Positions 62,529 to 64,000 of a stretch of 64,000 nucleotides of DNA are shown piece after piece; position 1 is the first letter of the stretch; each line of letters begins with the position of its first letter. The position numbers and the translations under genes were made by a program. The notes beneath the pieces were generated by a model, which ran no database searches, was not told where the DNA came from, and saw only the letters and a program-made list of their open reading frames with translations. This DNA is from Brucella pseudogrignonensis (GTDB lineage: Bacteria; Pseudomonadota; Alphaproteobacteria; Rhizobiales; Rhizobiaceae), in contig NZ_NNRM01000021.1 of the NCBI RefSeq assembly GCF_002252525.1, positions 62,001 through 126,000 of the forward strand, in the 5' to 3' direction.

Positions 62529-63283
62529 TCCGACGCTCCCGGTGAGGCTGGGAGGAGACGCCAGTGGGTGGGATCATTTGCCGGAATGAAGGGTGTATTA
62601 GAGCCGAAAAGCCACCGTTCTTCATCGTACCAAATTACGTCGATACCTGTCCCGTCACTGAATTGGTCATCAGGGACAAAGACAAGGAACGGCGTCCCAT
62701 CCTTCGGCGCTGTCTCAATCGGCAACCACCCATCCGCTACAGGCTGAGACGAGAGGGCGCGGATTTCTTCACATATCTCATCATAAACGTATCGAGCGCC
62801 CTGCTGAAAAATTGAGTTTCCGCTGCAATCGCCATTCCCCATGTATTCGCCATTCTCTGAAACATCGAATGCGATCTTCGCCGCTTCCTCCAACGCCTGC
62901 GCACGCGGGGATGGGGCCGGATAGCCGAAGTCCTTGAGTGAAAAATCCCTGTTCGCCTGCTTTTCGTGGTCGAATGCAGTCAATAGCCATTGCGGTTCCG
63001 GGTGCCATTCTGTCGATCCATACCAAGGCTTGATTGGCGTGATTGTGCGTTCCGAGGTCTCGCCGCGGTAGTTCGTGTAAACAAGCGTTATCGGATTTCC
63101 GATATCGGTCGCTCCTACCTGCACCCCTTCCAGGAAAGGCAGGGCAAGATCGGCGCGAACGTATTCAACATTGTAATCAAGGCTTGGTGTGTCGAAGCTA
63201 ACAACGCAGCTCGACCCTTCCGTCCGCTTCACCGCGTAAATGCGGTCTGGCATAGCCTGTACCGCTTCATCTGGGATGGTCAT
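62525..63283 (-). CDS. Mosaic phage protein with WYL-like and DUF551-like segments
   Basis: A 252-residue protein made of three parts. Residues 1-52 have the YVRADLALP pattern common in small prophage proteins. Residues 60-115 (ITLVYTNYRGETSERTI, then PQWLLTAFDHEKQANRDF) look like a WYL-type ligand-sensing segment without a DNA-binding domain. Residues 185-250 (WLPIETAPKDGTPFLVF, ending THWRLLP) are DUF551-like. It appears to be an assembled mosaic. Coupled at both ends by four-base overlaps. Confidence 0.7.
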   Translation of the reverse strand: MTIPDEAVQAMPDRIYAVKRTEGSSCVVSFDTPSLDYNVEYVRADLALPFLEGVQVGATDIGNPITLVYTNYRGETSERTITPIKPWYGSTEWHPEPQWLLTAFDHEKQANRDFSLKDFGYPAPSPRAQALEEAAKIAFDVSENGEYMGNGDCSGNSIFQQGARYVYDEICEEIRALSSQPVADGWLPIETAPKDGTPFLVFVPDDQFSDGTGIDVIWYDEERWLFGSNTPFIPANDPTHWRLLPASPGASE

Positions 63284-63474
63284 GGGCGTGCGCTCCCGAT
63301 CAGAGAAAGCACGCTTTCTGCGGCCTTCTCGTAAATGTAAGCTGTGGTGGCGTCTTCTTTTTCAGCGTCCGAATGAGGCTCAGAACGGTTAATCTCTGTG
63401 CGTTCCCACATTGCTGAGGAAATTGCGTTGAGGTGGTCGGATGCTGCTTTAAGTGTTTGCTCGCACAGTTTCAT
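63280..63474 (-). CDS. Hypothetical element protein, 64 residues
   Basis: A small, mostly helical, acidic protein (MKLCEQTLKAASDHLNAIS at the start). No recognised domain. Supported mainly by ATGA overlaps with both neighbours, which fit the continuous coupled series. Confidence 0.6.
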   Translation of the reverse strand: MKLCEQTLKAASDHLNAISSAMWERTEINRSEPHSDAEKEDATTAYIYEKAAESVLSLIGSARP

Positions 63475-63893
63475 GCTCGCGTCCTCGCAATCCCTGACTG
63501 CATGAGCCGGGGCAATGGCAATGGTGGAAGGGCTTTTTTGTCGATGCGGGCGGGCTTTTCGAATTTCGGGAAGCCGGCGCTTTTAATCGTGCCTTTCGGG
63601 CCTTTGATGCCCAAATGCTTATCCTGAACCTTGTTGACCTTGGCGCGAACCGTGGCTTCGGCCTTTGTCTTGGCCTTGTGTTCCTCGGCGCAAATAGCAT
63701 GGAGATTGCTTTCGCGGTGTTCTCCACCAAGCCAGAGAGGGACCTTGTGATCAAACTCAGGCTTGTTTCCGGGTCCGAAAGGCTTGCCAGACAATGCGCA
63801 GCAGCCTTCCTGACGATTGACAATCCGGCGCTTGACGCCATCAGGTATCGCAGCGTCGTCGTGCTTGCCTATCCATTCTTTAACGGTTCGCAT
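63471..63893 (-). CDS. HNH endonuclease
   Basis: A 140-residue nuclease with the HNH motif: EFDHKVPLWLGGEHRESNLHAICAEEHKAK contains the first His (in FDHKVPL), the central Asn (in ESNLHAIC) and the last His (in EEHKAK). The first half has a CALSGKPF zinc-knuckle-like Cys but no full pair. The C-terminus is basic and Pro-rich. In phages these enzymes help DNA packaging or act as restriction-like nucleases; here it lies among small accessory genes, so the role is unclear. Confidence 0.85.
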   Translation of the reverse strand: MRTVKEWIGKHDDAAIPDGVKRRIVNRQEGCCALSGKPFGPGNKPEFDHKVPLWLGGEHRESNLHAICAEEHKAKTKAEATVRAKVNKVQDKHLGIKGPKGTIKSAGFPKFEKPARIDKKALPPLPLPRLMQSGIARTRA

Positions 63894-64000
63894 GGTTCAC
63901 CTCCGAGAAGTCGGTGAGCGACAGGACGATATCAAGCTCCAGAACACACTCACGGTCGAACTTGCCGCGCACTTCGCGTTCAAGCTGGTCATGTGTGGCG
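63880..64000 (-). CDS. Hypothetical element protein (partial, N-terminus outside window)
   Basis: The last 39 codons of a gene that begins outside the right edge. The visible part reads QLEREVRGKFDRECVLELDI and ends HANR, then TAA at 63880-63882. It overlaps the start of the HNH gene by 14 bases, continuing the coupled series. Too little is visible to name a family. Confidence 0.6.
   Translation of the reverse strand, partial: ATHDQLEREVRGKFDRECVLELDIVLSLTDFSEVNHANR

Larger units (their letters stand above)
57705..64000. mobile_element. Integrated element, probable prophage (left end; right end outside window)
   Basis: The region starts at the broken tRNA-Pro gene and contains, in order, a tyrosine integrase, an excisionase-like gene, one small plus-strand zinc-ribbon gene and at least ten minus-strand genes coupled by four-base overlaps. 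Several belong to phage-associated types (ABA sandwich-like, HNH nuclease, methyltransferase-like, DUF551-like). No structural, terminase, conjugation or replication gene is seen here, so the type (phage or integrative element) is not final. Chromosomal palindromic repeats of families A and B are absent from this region, unlike the rest of the window. Confidence 0.85.

Noticed and set aside
57705-64000. CRISPR array or toxin-antitoxin pair in the element
   Set aside because: No regularly spaced direct repeats were seen, and no small gene pair matched a toxin-antitoxin type I recognise.

Overview
The window is a stretch of alphaproteobacterial chromosome, most likely from the Brucella/Ochrobactrum group (Brucellaceae). 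The case rests on protein-level familiarity and gene order: aapJQMP, ldtR next to an L,D-transpeptidase, nrdR-ribD-ribE-ribH-nusB, yceD-plsX-fabH-ihfA-merR, an Asp-ligand HemB, and short Rhizobiales-type intergenic palindromes. No database search was possible, so the genus is an inference.

Layout. Positions 1-7.5 kb hold a DUF992 exported protein (cut by the window edge), purMN, an AI-2E family permease, the DnaA-like regulator HdaA, an epimerase, an SH3 protein, an SDR with an atypical active site and two small proteins. From 7.6 to 14 kb there are tRNA-Pro(TGG), an NDUFS4 homologue, tRNA-Arg(TCT), a LysE exporter, a glutamate-receptor-like channel, metC and a PAP2 phosphatase. The aapJQMP amino-acid importer fills 14-18.6 kb. 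From 18.7 to 24.1 kb lies a cluster of small VOC, GNAT, ArsR, SRPBCC and HxlR genes with clear operator palindromes, then a flavin monooxygenase and a CHCC zinc-finger protein. Next come ppk-ppx, rnd, aspS, an unrecognised exported protein, parC, bpt, an RDD protein, hemB, a hydroxyisobutyryl-CoA hydrolase, ldtR-ldtP, glyA, the riboflavin/nusB operon, hppA, bamE, a cytochrome bc1 chaperone, and the plsX-fabH-ihfA-merR block ending at 55.0 kb.

The most unusual region is 55.18-56.45 kb. Two minus-strand genes are each preceded by a pair of short hairpins with ACGA and ACGG tetraloops, the architecture of the guanidine-II (mini-ykkC) riboswitch. One gene is a SugE/Gdx-type guanidinium exporter, the expected partner. 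The other is a stand-alone, divergent copy of the ATP synthase a subunit (atpB-like), away from any other ATP synthase gene. It keeps the essential arginine but has Val where the nearby, normally conserved Asn sits. This suggests a guanidine-induced replacement a subunit and is the strongest candidate here for an undescribed system.

From 57.70 kb to the window end is an integrated element, probably a prophage. Its edge lies exactly in the anticodon loop of a tRNA-Pro(GGG) gene, whose 3' half is missing here. It carries a tyrosine integrase, an overlapping excisionase-like gene, and a tightly coupled minus-strand string of small phage-type genes, including a methyltransferase-like protein, a WYL/DUF551-like mosaic and an HNH nuclease. 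The far end of the element is outside the window.

Two families of roughly 45-105 bp palindromic intergenic repeats (called A and B here) are scattered through the chromosomal part, usually at gene ends.
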